DNA of 64,000 bases, from assembly GCA_963756605.1 (NCBI GenBank), contig CAVWOT010000009.1, positions 558,001 through 622,000 of the forward strand. The letters run 5' to 3'. The position numbers and the translations under genes are program-made. Shown in pieces: positions 1 through 8,264 of the stretch; position 1 is the stretch's first letter; each line of letters begins with the position of its first letter. The stretch is from Bog-159 sp963756605 (GTDB lineage: Bacteria; Acidobacteriota; Terriglobia; Bryobacterales; Bryobacteraceae). Below the pieces are notes generated by a model. The model saw only the letters and a list, made by a program, of their open reading frames with translations. It was not told the DNA's origin and searched no databases.

Positions 1-139
1 CCGGATCCTGTGCGGCGGATTTGTGTGCCACGGCTCCAATCGGTCCAACCTCCGCCGTCGCATGTCCAATCGTTCGTAGGCCAAGCGGCCATGAAGCCAT
101 CCCGCGTCCCGAAGTATACTGCTCGCCGGGAGGTATCTA

Positions 140-178
140 ATGACGTTTCAAACCCCAGAGGCTGCCATCCGACAATGA
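140..178 (+). CDS. Possible 12-codon leader peptide
   Basis: A short frame starts at an ATG seven bases after GGGAGG (128-133) and ends in a TGA that overlaps the ATG of the oxidoreductase gene at 175 (ATGA). The oxidoreductase itself has no visible Shine-Dalgarno site, so translation could be coupled through this leader. The peptide (MTFQTPEAAIRQ) has no recognised function. It could equally be chance. Confidence 0.3.
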   Translation: MTFQTPEAAIRQ

Positions 179-1209
179 GAGCCGCCGTCTATCGCAGATA
201 CGGGCCCCCGGACGTCGTTCGCATCGAGGACGTCGAAAAACCTATTCCCAAGGACAATGAAGTCCTGGTTCGCATCCATGCCACGACGGTATGCGCGGCG
301 GACTGGCGGCTCAGGAAAGCCGGTCCATTCTTCATAAGATTTATGAACGGCCTCGTGAGGCCGAAGAAGATCCACATACTGGGGATGGAGTTCGCCGGAA
401 CGGTCGAGTCAGTGGGCAATGCCGTGACGCGGTTCGGCCAGGGCGACCAGGTATTTGGCGGGACCGGGTTCAAACTCGGCGCCCATGCGGAGTACGGATG
501 CCTGCCCGAGGATGGCATGCTGGCTATAAAGCCGGTGAACATGACGCTTGAAGAAGCCGCGGCGGTCATATTCGGCGGATTCACGGCGTTGCATTTCCTG
601 CGAAAAGCAAAGATCCAAGCCGGACAGAAAGTGCTCATTTACGGAGCGTCCGGGAGCGTCGGAATTTTCGCGGTTCAATTGGCGAAGCACTTCGGGACGC
701 ACGTCACGGGGGTGTGCAGCACCGCCAATCTGGACTTGGTGAAGTCCCTCGGTGCTGACGAGGTGGTCGACTACACCACAGAGGATTTCTCAAAAGTCGG
801 CCGGGTTTATGACATCGTCCTCGATACGGTCGGCAAGAGTGGTTTCTCGCGCAGCCTGAAATCTCTTAAGCGCGGCGGTTTCTACGTTCGGGTGGGGGCT
901 TCTGGAGGAGTGCCGTCGATTCTGGGAGGGATTGTTCGAGGAATGTGGGTTTCAATGACAGGCGCTGCGAAAGTGATCGGCGGAATGGCAGCCGGGACCG
1001 TTGGGGATCTGTCCTTTCTCAAGGGGCTTATCGAGGCCGGAAGGGTAAGGACAGTGATCGATAGACGATATTCGCTGGACCAGATCGCCGAAGCTGACCG
1101 GCATGCGGAGGCGGGACATAAGAAAGGACACGTTGTCGTACTTCTCGAACAGGCCGGCGTGGACGCTGGCCGCAGACCTGGAGCCCTGCCCAACGGCGCT
1201 ATCAATTGA
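175..1209 (+). CDS. Medium-chain dehydrogenase/reductase (quinone oxidoreductase-like)
   Basis: A 344-residue cytoplasmic NAD(P)H-dependent oxidoreductase of the MDR superfamily. The N-terminal GroES-like fold opens MRAAVYRRYGPPDVV and has the family stretch GMEFAGTVESVG near residue 70. The nucleotide-binding turn YGASGSVGIFAVQLAK lies near residue 155, followed by GADEVVDY. The four-cysteine structural zinc cluster of classical alcohol dehydrogenases is absent, which favours the zinc-independent zeta-crystallin/quinone reductase branch. The substrate cannot be told. The frame stays open upstream to position 10, but homology begins at MRAAVY, so the ATG at 175 is preferred. It converges on phoU with an 8-base overlap. 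Confidence 0.85.
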   Translation: MRAAVYRRYGPPDVVRIEDVEKPIPKDNEVLVRIHATTVCAADWRLRKAGPFFIRFMNGLVRPKKIHILGMEFAGTVESVGNAVTRFGQGDQVFGGTGFKLGAHAEYGCLPEDGMLAIKPVNMTLEEAAAVIFGGFTALHFLRKAKIQAGQKVLIYGASGSVGIFAVQLAKHFGTHVTGVCSTANLDLVKSLGADEVVDYTTEDFSKVGRVYDIVLDTVGKSGFSRSLKSLKRGGFYVRVGASGGVPSILGGIVRGMWVSMTGAAKVIGGMAAGTVGDLSFLKGLIEAGRVRTVIDRRYSLDQIAEADRHAEAGHKKGHVVVLLEQAGVDAGRRPGALPNGAIN

Positions 1210-1844
1210 CCGGCACGGGCGCGGCCTCGGCGGCCTGTTCCGCCACGCACACCGCGTGCCGCAGGATGCGCTCCAGGTGGCGGCAAATCAGCAGCAGATT
1301 TACATAGGCCGTCACGTCGCCCGGCGACGACGTCAGTTGAGTCACCTTCTCGCTGAGGGCATGACATTCGGCGCGCAGGGCCGCTTCGCGCGGCCGCGCC
1401 GAAAGCGCCAGGGTCCGGTCATCCTCACGCCAGCTCTCGATGGCGGTCAGCAGGATCTCCTGTATTTTGTCGCCCATCTCCGACTATCTGGTTCAGCATC
1501 TGAGATGGCGGCCGTCCGCGTTTGGGCGAGGCCAGGCCGATCATTTCGTAGGCGTAGTCGCCGATCAATTCCAGGTCGACGATGGCGTCCAGAGCGCCGG
1601 TGACCAGCCGGGCGTCGCGCGCTACCGGCGCCTGCAGGGTGATGAGGTTCAGGCACTGGTCGTGAATCGTCCGGTGCTGATGATCGGTTTGCGACTCGAG
1701 TTCGCTGGCTTTGGCTAACGATTCGGGATTCGGATCGACGACCGCGCGCAACGCCGCGGCGAGCAGTTCCCTGGTCGTTTCGCCCATGGCGATCAGGTTC
1801 TGACGCACGGATTCCAGTTCGCTCGAGTAACGTGTTCTCATCAT
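1202..1844 (-). pseudogene. phoU: PhoU-family protein, one frameshift
   Basis: PhoU proteins are helical-bundle regulators of phosphate and metal uptake. The N-terminal part (1844 down to about 1485) has the PhoU pattern, including TLQAPVARDARLVTGALD and ELIGDYAYEMIGLA. The C-terminal part (1477 to 1202) continues in another frame with NLLLICRHLERILRHA. Joined, they give about 213 residues, the usual PhoU length. One extra G near 1481 explains the break: removing it reads ...NQIVEMGDKIQEI. The gene lies downstream of the Nramp-like transporter on the same strand, so a role in that metal unit is likely. The single lesion could be a sequencing error. Confidence 0.75.
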
Positions 1845-2099
1845 CGTCTCATCATCGTCTCATCATGGGTTGCATCTCCAGCCGCGTCAGCGGGTGCGGC
1901 GCCCACAAGCTACATCGACGGGAAAACGCACGTCCAGGAAACGCTGGATCCAGCGTCCGGCACAGCGCACGCTGCGTGCATGGTTTTCGTCCGCATTGTT
2001 TTCACCTCCTTTTGGTTTGAAATAGCTCAACTGAAACGGAGCTTCGGCGGGGCTGAAGCCCCGCGCCGGCTAAAGCCCGCCCTCCAACCCTGCGCAGAC
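1845..2099 (-). other. Spacer between phoU and small membrane gene, with a strong orphan SD
   Basis: No intact gene is seen. On the minus strand a near-perfect Shine-Dalgarno sequence, AAAAGGAGGTGA (about 2004-2015), precedes an ATG at 1996. The frame closes after only 28 codons (MRTKTMHAACAVP...). Neighbouring frames hold protein-like stretches such as RWIQRFLDVRFPVDV, so a short frameshifted gene may lie here. A dispersed palindromic repeat is at 2045-2087. Confidence 0.35.
2045..2087 (+). repeat. Dispersed palindromic repeat, family A, copy 1
   Basis: A 43-base element with two hairpin-forming arms: CGGGGCTGAAGCCCCG, then GGCTAAAGCC within the flanking GGCGGG/CCCGCC context. Near-identical copies occur at 18674-18716 (same orientation) and 62121-62160 (opposite orientation), always between genes. 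It resembles a REP/BIME-type repeat. Confidence 0.8.
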
Positions 2100-2302
2100 T
2101 TACCGCGCCAGCATCACTACGTGATAGACCACCAGCAGGACCATCAGGATCAGGTACGCGCGCAGGCTCAGCAGCGAGAAGCGCACGCTGCGCGTCATCG
2201 ACATGGGGCCGAGCGCTTCGGTATCCACTTTGGTCTCCGGCACGTCGTCCAGCGGGATGCACCACTACGAAATGGTCTTTTGATTCGTTTCAGATTCGCC
2301 AT
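2100..2302 (-). pseudogene. Small membrane protein, about 67 aa, one frameshift
   Basis: It starts MANLKRIKRPFRSG at an ATG overlapping the end of the Nramp-like gene. One frame change near 2260 leads into DDVPETKVDTEALGPMSM and a single hydrophobic helix, LRAYLILMVLLVVYHVVML, ending at TAA 2100-2102. No family is recognised. It is tightly linked to the metal transporter upstream and to phoU downstream, so it is probably an accessory subunit of that unit. Confidence 0.5.
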
Positions 2303-3680
2303 GGTTCCATTTTCGTTTCCTCCATCAAGTGGTTAGGCCCGCCTGCGGCGGACGGGAAAAGATTGGGCGCGGTCACCTGCGCCGCCAGGATCAGGGACAA
2401 AACGAACAGGACGATGATGATGGTCCAGTTCACCCAGTTATTCCAGGGCTTGTTGGCGTAACTCGCCCAGGAGTTCCTTGTCGTTCAGCAAAAGCTGCAG
2501 AAAAATGATGGCGGACGGCAGAATGACGCCGGCCAGCACCTGCACGCCGAGAATGATCAGTTGCAGCGGCGCGCGCGGGATCAGCACAATCGCCGCCGCC
2601 GCGGCCACGCAAATCAGGTAGAGCGCATAGAAGCCGCGCGCCTCGCGCCACGGCAATTGCAGGCTGTGCGGCCAGCCGCGGACTTCGCCGTAGGCCCAGG
2701 CGCTCGAAAGCGAAATCGCCGTGGTGCCCAGCACCGCCGCGTTGATCATCATCAGCAGGATGCCGATCGCGCATCAACGGCCCCGCGAACGTGCCGATAT
2801 CCATGGCCATCTGCGCCGGATCGGTGAAGCGGAAGCCGTGCGTCAGCGAGGCCGCCCCGACGATCATCATGCAAGCGCGCCGCGGTGACGGTCACGCAGG
2901 CGCCCAGGAACGTGTCCAGCCGCGCCCACTTCAGGTCCGCGAAGCGCAGCCGCTTATCGGCGATGCAGCTCTGCTGGAAGAAGAGCTGCCAGGGCGCGAT
3001 GGTGGTGCCCACGATGGCGATCACCAGGAACATCAGGTCCGGCGTGATTCCGCCCGCGGGCATGGATGGCAGCAGCGCGTGCCTCACGATCTGGCCGCAG
3101 CGGCGGCCCCAGCCGGAATGCGATCCAGAACCAGGCGAAATCCAGCAGGCAGAGGAATACGACCGATGCGCTCCCAGCGGCGGTAGCTGCCCGTCAGGAC
3201 CAGCAGGACTCAGGCCGGCGGCCGCCAGCGGCACGCCGTAGCGCGGATCCACCCCCATCTTGCTCGAGCGCCAGATCGATGGCCGCAAACTCGGTGACCA
3301 GGGTCAGGAAGTTGACCAGTTGCAGATCGACCAGCGAGAACAGCCCCCACCATTTGCCAAATCGCTGATAGATCATGGCGGCGTGGCCTTTGCCCGTCGC
3401 GATGCCCAGCCGCACCACCATTTCCTGTATGAAGTAACAGACCGGCAATAAGAGCAGAACGATCCAGAGCAGATGAGTGCCGTATTGCGCGCCGGCCTGG
3501 CTGTAGGTGGAGACCGCGCCCGCGTCGTTATCGGCGACCATGACGATCAGGCCGGGGCCGAAGACCATCAGGAAGGTCAGCAGATCGCGCTGCCATTTGG
3601 ATTTCACCACGCGCCCGCGCACCGGCATAACTTCGGTTTCGATGCCGGGCCGCGGGCATGGTCAGTGTTTTGTTCGTCAT
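2290..3680 (-). pseudogene. Nramp-related (NRMT-like) divalent cation transporter, multiple frameshifts
   Basis: An inner-membrane LeuT-fold transporter, broken into at least five reading-frame pieces. The start is ATG 3680 (MTNKTLTMPA) after AAAGGAGGG. TM1 carries MVADNDAGAVSTYSQAG where Nramp proteins have DPGN. TM6 reads VGTTIAPWQLFFQQS, with Ala-Pro-Trp where Mn/Fe Nramps have Met-Pro-His. Later pieces are MMIVGAASLTHGFRFTDPAQ, AAVLGTTAISLSSAWAYGE and VNWTIIIVLFVLSLILAAQ, closing at TGA 2290. Loss of the metal-selective Met is the hallmark of Nramp-related Mg2+ transporters, and an M-box riboswitch lies upstream. The transporter is probably non-functional as sequenced. Confidence 0.75.
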
Positions 3681-4027
3681 CGCCTTCCCTCCTTTCCTGC
3701 GCCGCTCTGAGCGGACACATAGCGCTTGTGGCGCCACGGGCGCAGGTAGAACCGCGCTACGCCAGCCAAACGCAGGAACGCAGACGAATACTCGCGCGAC
3801 GCATCAAGCTGCCAAACAAAGCTGCGAAAGGGAGAAGGAGAAATGCGCCTCCGCCCCGCGTTTTCTCCACCGATCAACGTGGAAGGTAGCGCGGGTGAGG
3901 CGATAGAGGAGGGTGCCGCTACCGGATCACTGCCGTTTCTTCCACGATTTGCCCGTCCGTACTAGGAGGGCGATCGTCTTTAGGTTCCATATACCTTTCT
4001 GGAGGCGAGTGAAGCTGGCGGGAAATG
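3681..4027 (-). other. Long leader between riboswitch terminator and transporter start
   Basis: About 350 bases of apparent 5' leader with no convincing gene on either strand. The only clear element is the Shine-Dalgarno AAAGGAGGG just before ATG 3680. Short frames on both strands lack protein-like composition. Confidence 0.4.
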
Positions 4028-4061
4028 AAAAAAGCCATTTCCCCCGGCGCAGAGAAATGGC
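4028..4061 (-). terminator. Intrinsic terminator, M-box expression platform
   Basis: On the minus strand GCCATTTC and GAAATGGC form a perfect 8-bp stem around a 12-base loop, followed by TTTTTT. It lies just downstream of the M-box aptamer and upstream of the transporter, where a Mg2+-controlled terminator is expected. Confidence 0.8.
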
Positions 4062-4097
4062 CAACTATCGCAAAACGATCGCTGACGGATTCCCCAA

Positions 4098-4262
4098 CGG
4101 GTCCAAGCTTCAGCACCGCGCGCCGTGAGAGATCCGAAGACCTCAGCCACATTAGGAAAACCCTTAACCCGGGAGTTCCTGGTCTACCCTGGACTGCCAG
4201 CATCTTTGGATGCTTTAGGGCAGTGGCTTGTTTGCCGCGCGGACGCCTCGCCTACCGAGGAT
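4098..4262 (-). promoter_or_regulatory. M-box (ykoK) magnesium riboswitch
   Basis: Read on the minus strand, this leader carries the M-box landmarks in order: GGTAGGCGAGGC; then ACTGCCCTAAAGCATCCAAA with its pairing partner GATGCTGGCAGT; and GTGCTGAAGC near the 3' side. These match the conserved blocks of the Bacillus mgtE M-box (UUAGGUGAGGCU, GCUGCCC...UCCAAAGA, GUGCUAAAGC). It is followed by an intrinsic terminator and precedes an Nramp-related transporter. In this class Mg2+ binding folds the RNA and promotes termination. Confidence 0.82.
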
Positions 4263-4286
4263 CCATGCAATACAACTTCCAACTCC

Positions 4287-4316
4287 AAGTTACCGCTTAT
4301 CTTGCAAAAGTGTCAA
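4287..4316 (-). promoter_or_regulatory. Promoter of the M-box unit
   Basis: On the minus strand a perfect -35 TTGACA (4316-4311) and a -10-like TAACTT (4292-4287) are separated by 18 bases. The first M-box bases follow about 25 bases later. The region is A/T-rich compared with its surroundings. Confidence 0.55.
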
Positions 4317-4376
4317 CAAAAAAATAATAAAAACTTTCTCATGTCTGCGGAATTGACCGAATGAATTGGCGGATGC

Positions 4377-5359
4377 CTATTTCGCCTGCGCTTCGCCGCG
4401 CTCCAGTTCCGCCATGCGCTGACGGATAGCGGGGACGTCGTCGGCCTTCGGGGCGAGCCGCAAATATTTGGTGAAGTGGTCCAGCGCGCCGCGGGAGTCG
4501 CCCTTGTCGGCCAGCACCTTACCCAGCAGCGCCTCGGCGGACGGATAATCGTGGGCTTTGTCGAGCTCGATGGCCCTTCCGGCGGCCTTCTCGGCCACGT
4601 CCGCGTGCTTCAACTCGTAGTTGGCCACGGCGTCGTAGTAGTAGATACCGGGGAATTCCATGGGGTCGAGTTGGATGGCGCGCTCGCCCATAGCAGCCGC
4701 GTCCTCCATCCGTTTTCCGGCAACCGCCAGGCGGATCAACTGCAGGTAGGGGCGTATGTATTTGGGATCGGCCTTCAGCGCGTGTTCGCAGGCATCGGTC
4801 GCCTCCTTCGGATCCGATTCCTGCTCCAGCACCTCGCCGAGCTGGCTCCAGGCCTGGGCGTAATCCGGATCGAGCGCAACAGCGCGCTCGAACTGCTTCT
4901 GCGCGCCGGCAAGCTTGCCGTCGCTCATGGCCTCGAGACCCTTGTCATAGGCCTTCGCGGCATCTTTGGGAACATGCAGAGCGCTCACCGAAACGGTAGA
5001 ACCTTCAGGATCGCCCATCTGCTTCAGCACGATCACCGCACCGTCATGCAGCGTTACGGTGGCCTTCCGGTAACCCTTCAGCCAGATGGTAATCGCGCAC
5101 TTATCTTCCCAGCGGCGCGTCATCCGGTCGGACCCGGGGTCCATGACTACCTCAACCGTGTAGATAACCACCCCGTTGGCGAAAGCGCTCACTATATGGC
5201 AGGAGGAAAATCCTGACCGGCGCCCGGAGGGATGAACATCGGCGTCCCCGGAAGGCTACCGCCGCTTTCGATGGCGAGGTTAGCGCGATACTGCTGGTTC
5301 TGGGCGACACAGGCGCCGGCAATCGCGAGTGCGCACCCAATCAATACCGTTCGGGTCAT
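4377..5359 (-). pseudogene. Secreted TPR-repeat protein, one frameshift
   Basis: The N-terminus (ATG 5359) is a signal peptide, MTRTVLIGCALAIAGACVAQ. It runs to a stop at 5192-5194, and the frame then shifts by one base near 5205. Joined, the sequence reads ...GQDFP-CHIVSAFANGVV, matching the cysteine-containing N-domain common to this acidobacterial TPR family. The remaining 270 residues contain a GYRKATVTLHDGAVIVLK domain and five or more TPR motifs (AQKQFERAVALDPDYAQAW, for example). It probably works as an envelope scaffold. The second part could also start separately at GTG 5192, which overlaps the stop of the first part. Confidence 0.7.
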
Positions 5360-5404
5360 GCCATGCCTATGGTAACGCACGGGGGTGACGGGCGGCCGGG
5401 TAGC

Positions 5405-5610
5405 GCCTGGAAGCTGCGCTGTGCGGGCTCAGGCGCCCGTCGATGCGTGCGACCGCCAATTGCAATTCGACCGCTTTCGCCCGTACGGCACACCGGAGTC
5501 AACCTGAGCGCGACGGATCGGAGGCCAAAGTAGGCGCAAGCCGGCAGCCTGGCGGCTGGTATCGGGAAAAGCTGGCTAAACATCGGGCTCGGCTGAGTTT
5601 TCCCTCGCAA
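5405..5610 (+). pseudogene. Relic of a TPR-thioredoxin gene paralog
   Basis: Pieces in two frames match the N-terminus of the gene at 49587-51687 (opposite strand): RAQAPVDACDRQLQ against RAETPVDACAPP, NLSATDREAKVGA against TLSTPDREAKIAA, and GGWYREKLAKH against GGLAAEYREKLAKH. About 35 codons between the second and third pieces are deleted, and nothing of the C-terminal thioredoxin domain remains. The DNA is also clearly similar around CGCCCGTCGATGCGTGCG. Confidence 0.7.
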
Positions 5611-5661
5611 AGTGTACATCTTTCCTTCGAACTCCGCATGTTTGATTAGGAGGGCATGAAC

Positions 5662-5907
5662 ATGTCACAACAACGAAAGGAATTGATTTTAATAGAAGGA
5701 TCGGGGACGGCAATGCTGGGCAAGGATGCAAAAGCGGAAATTCTGGCGGTTCGCTCCGCCTTCCGCTCGCTTGCGCTCTGCTGGCGGTGCTGGCTGCCGC
5801 TCCGCTCCACGCCCAGTTTTACCGACCATATTCTCGGTGTTGTGCTAGCTTTGTTGGCGGGCGCCGGCTTCTTATGCATGGCTTACCGTATACCTGCGCG
5901 CGCTTGA
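5662..5907 (+). pseudogene. Decayed short secreted protein
   Basis: TAGGAGGG (5646-5653) is well placed for ATG 5662 (MSQQRKELILIEGSG). About 35 codons in, the protein-like signal moves to another frame, which reads RLPLACALLAVLAAAPLHAQ, a good signal-peptide core with an Ala-x-Ala-type end. The rest is not recognisable. No family can be named. The 226 bases between here and asnS hold nothing I can support. Confidence 0.35.
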
Positions 5908-6133
5908 CGCGACTCCGTCCCGGAGTTCTTGGCGGTCCTCCAGAACGACGCGTCGACCTTGGGTCTGTCCGAGTAATCGATGTCCCGATTCCGCATCTCG
6001 CGCAGACGATTGAAGTCAGTCTTGCCCCTCATCCGCTCCCGCGACGTGATCCTGATAACTCTTCCTCTCATTGCGACCAGCTCTACTGGCTGATTCGCCG
6101 CCGTTCGATGCCTTCCATCAGCCCCAACAAGCT

Positions 6134-7441
6134 TCACGGCCGCAGCCGGTACAGCATACGCGGAAACGCGATGGTCTCCCGGATGTGCTCTAACCCGCAT
6201 AGCCACGCCACGCAGCGTTCGATGCCCATGCCGAAGCCGCCGTGCGGCACGCTGCCATACTTGCGCAGATCGATGTACCAGTCGAAAGCTTCCGCCGGCA
6301 GCTTCTGTTCCGCGATGCGCTGCAGCAGCAAATCCGCATCGTGTATGCGCTGCCCGCCGCCAATAATCTCGCCGTAGCCCTCCGGCGCGAGCACATCCAC
6401 GCCCAGCGCCACTTCGGGCCGCGCGGGATCAGGCGCCATGTAAAATGCCTTTACCGCCGCAGGATATCCATCCACCATCAGAGGCCGGTCGAAATCTTCA
6501 CTGAGCAGAGTCTCGTCAGTGCCGCCGAAATCGCCGCCCCACTGGATCTCACTGCCCTTGGCCTGCAAACGTTTGACAGCTTCGTCGTAACTCATGCGCG
6601 GGAACGGCGCTTTAATAGCTTCCAACTTAGTAACATCCCGCTCCAGCACCGTTAACTCGGCGCGCCGGTTCTCTAACACCCGCCCCGCCACGGATACCAG
6701 CATGTCTTCGGCGAGCTGCTTCACATCTTCCAAGTCGGCATAGGCCATCTCCGGCTCGACCATCCAGAACTCCGTCAGGTGCCGCCGCGTCTTGGATTTC
6801 TCCGCGCGGAACGTCGGGCCGAAGGTGTACACCTTGCCGAACGCCATGGCCGTTGCTTCGTTGTAAAGCTGGCCGGATTGCGTCAGGTACGCCTTGCTGT
6901 CTTCGAAGTAATTCACTTCGAATAACGTAGTGGTGCCTTCACAAGCGGCCGGCGTGAAGATGGGCGTATCCACCAGCGTGAAGCCGTGCGAATCGAAGTA
7001 ATCGCGCACCGACCGGATCACTTCGTGCCTCACCCGGATGATGGCATGCTGCCGCTGGCTGCGCAACCAGAGGTGCCGGTGGTCCATCAGGAATTCGGTC
7101 CCGTGCTCTTTCGGCGTGATCGGATAGGGATCCGATTCCGGCACGCGCTGCACGACTTCCAGATCTTCCACATCCATTTCGTAGCCGCCGGCGGCACGCG
7201 GCTCGGCGCGGATCTTGCCGGTCACGATAATCGACGACTCCTGGGTCAGGTTCTTGATTGTTTCAAACAACGCTTCCGGCAGCGCGCTCTTTACGGCCAC
7301 GCACTGTATCAGTCCCGTGCCGTCGCGCAGGATGGGAAAGACGATCTTGCCGGACTTGCGCATGTTGTACAGCCATCCGGCAATCTGAACGGTTTCGCCC
7401 GCGTGCTGCGAGGCGTCGGCGATGGTGATTCGCGGCCTCAC
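6134..7441 (-). CDS. asnS: Asparaginyl-tRNA synthetase
   Basis: A class IIb aminoacyl-tRNA synthetase that charges tRNA-Asn, 435 residues (bacterial AsnRS is about 430-470). The N-terminal OB-fold anticodon-binding domain (ETVQIAGWLYNMRKSGKIVF) is followed by the class II core: motif 2 FGPTFRAEKSKTRRHLTEFW and the C-terminal motif 3 GGFGMGIERCVAWLCG. FRAEKSKTRRH together with WMVEPEMA favours Asn over Asp specificity. Start chosen at GTG 7441 because it overlaps the TGA of the upstream gene (GTGA), implying translational coupling. It is the last gene of a three-gene unit with ggt and the TIM-barrel protein. Confidence 0.93.
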   Translation of the reverse strand: MRPRITIADASQHAGETVQIAGWLYNMRKSGKIVFPILRDGTGLIQCVAVKSALPEALFETIKNLTQESSIIVTGKIRAEPRAAGGYEMDVEDLEVVQRVPESDPYPITPKEHGTEFLMDHRHLWLRSQRQHAIIRVRHEVIRSVRDYFDSHGFTLVDTPIFTPAACEGTTTLFEVNYFEDSKAYLTQSGQLYNEATAMAFGKVYTFGPTFRAEKSKTRRHLTEFWMVEPEMAYADLEDVKQLAEDMLVSVAGRVLENRRAELTVLERDVTKLEAIKAPFPRMSYDEAVKRLQAKGSEIQWGGDFGGTDETLLSEDFDRPLMVDGYPAAVKAFYMAPDPARPEVALGVDVLAPEGYGEIIGGGQRIHDADLLLQRIAEQKLPAEAFDWYIDLRKYGSVPHGGFGMGIERCVAWLCGLEHIRETIAFPRMLYRLRP

Positions 7442-8262
7442 AAATCCTCCAGCCGGTCGAATACCTCCGCCGCCGTAGCCAACGTACATTCCGGCCCTTC
7501 CTTCAACTCCAACAACAAAGGATACTGATCCGCGCGCGTGCGTAGCAGATCCATCGACTTTTTCCAGTCGATCGTGCCGCCTTCGCCCGCGAGCGGCAGC
7601 AGGTGCATGTCCGCCTTGCCGTCGTTGTCGTGGATGTGTGTGGAGCGAATTCGCTCCTTCATCACGTGGTAGGCCGCCTCCACGCCTTCGCCCAAATTAG
7701 CGTGACCCACGTCGAAGACGAAGTTCAGATCCAGGTGCGTCAGCTCCAGGAAAAGCATCAGGTGCTCGGCTGTCGAAAGGCCATTCGGGATGTTCTCCAG
7801 CAGCACTTCCACGCCCCGCTGGCGCGCAAACAGGCTGATCTGCTCCAGCGCCGAAAAGGCCGCGTCCACGGCCCGTTCCGAAAACTCTTCGCCCGTCACG
7901 CCAATGTGCTGCACCAGATATTTGAACGGAATCGTCTCCGCGATTTCGAGCGCACGCTTGATCTCGTCCACCATTTCGAGGCGCCTGCCTTTCACCGGCT
8001 CCGTGATCGTGATCACCGCATGAGGTCCCGAGCGGCCCCACATATCGTCGTTATACATGGGCGCGTGAAGGGAATGGAGTTGCAAATCCGCGTCGTGAAA
8101 CCAGTGGCCCAGCTCGGTGATCTGCGCGCGATCCCGATAGTCCAGATGCTGCCGCGCGCAGAAGATCTCTACTGCCGGAATCCCCGCACGCTGAATCTTG
8201 TCGAGTTGCGCAACCGTCAGCCGATGATTGACGAACAGGTGCGTGGAAAGAACGTGGCGCAT
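7438..8262 (-). CDS. Sugar phosphate isomerase/epimerase-like TIM-barrel protein
   Basis: A 274-residue protein of the xylose-isomerase-like TIM-barrel superfamily (AP endonuclease 2 / IolE-like fold). Visible motifs are the N-terminal VNHRLTVAQLDKIQRAGIPA and metal-ligand candidates in LHSLHAPMYN, LVQHIGVTGEEF, EVLLENIPNGLS, FVFDVGHAN, STHIHDNDG and LLLELKEG. These Glu, Asp and His residues are spaced as in divalent-metal epimerases. The substrate is unknown. Start ATG 8262 lies two bases after the ggt stop. The stop overlaps asnS, so ggt, this gene and asnS are probably one transcript. Confidence 0.85.
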   Translation of the reverse strand: MRHVLSTHLFVNHRLTVAQLDKIQRAGIPAVEIFCARQHLDYRDRAQITELGHWFHDADLQLHSLHAPMYNDDMWGRSGPHAVITITEPVKGRRLEMVDEIKRALEIAETIPFKYLVQHIGVTGEEFSERAVDAAFSALEQISLFARQRGVEVLLENIPNGLSTAEHLMLFLELTHLDLNFVFDVGHANLGEGVEAAYHVMKERIRSTHIHDNDGKADMHLLPLAGEGGTIDWKKSMDLLRTRADQYPLLLELKEGPECTLATAAEVFDRLEDL

Positions 8263-8264
8263 AC

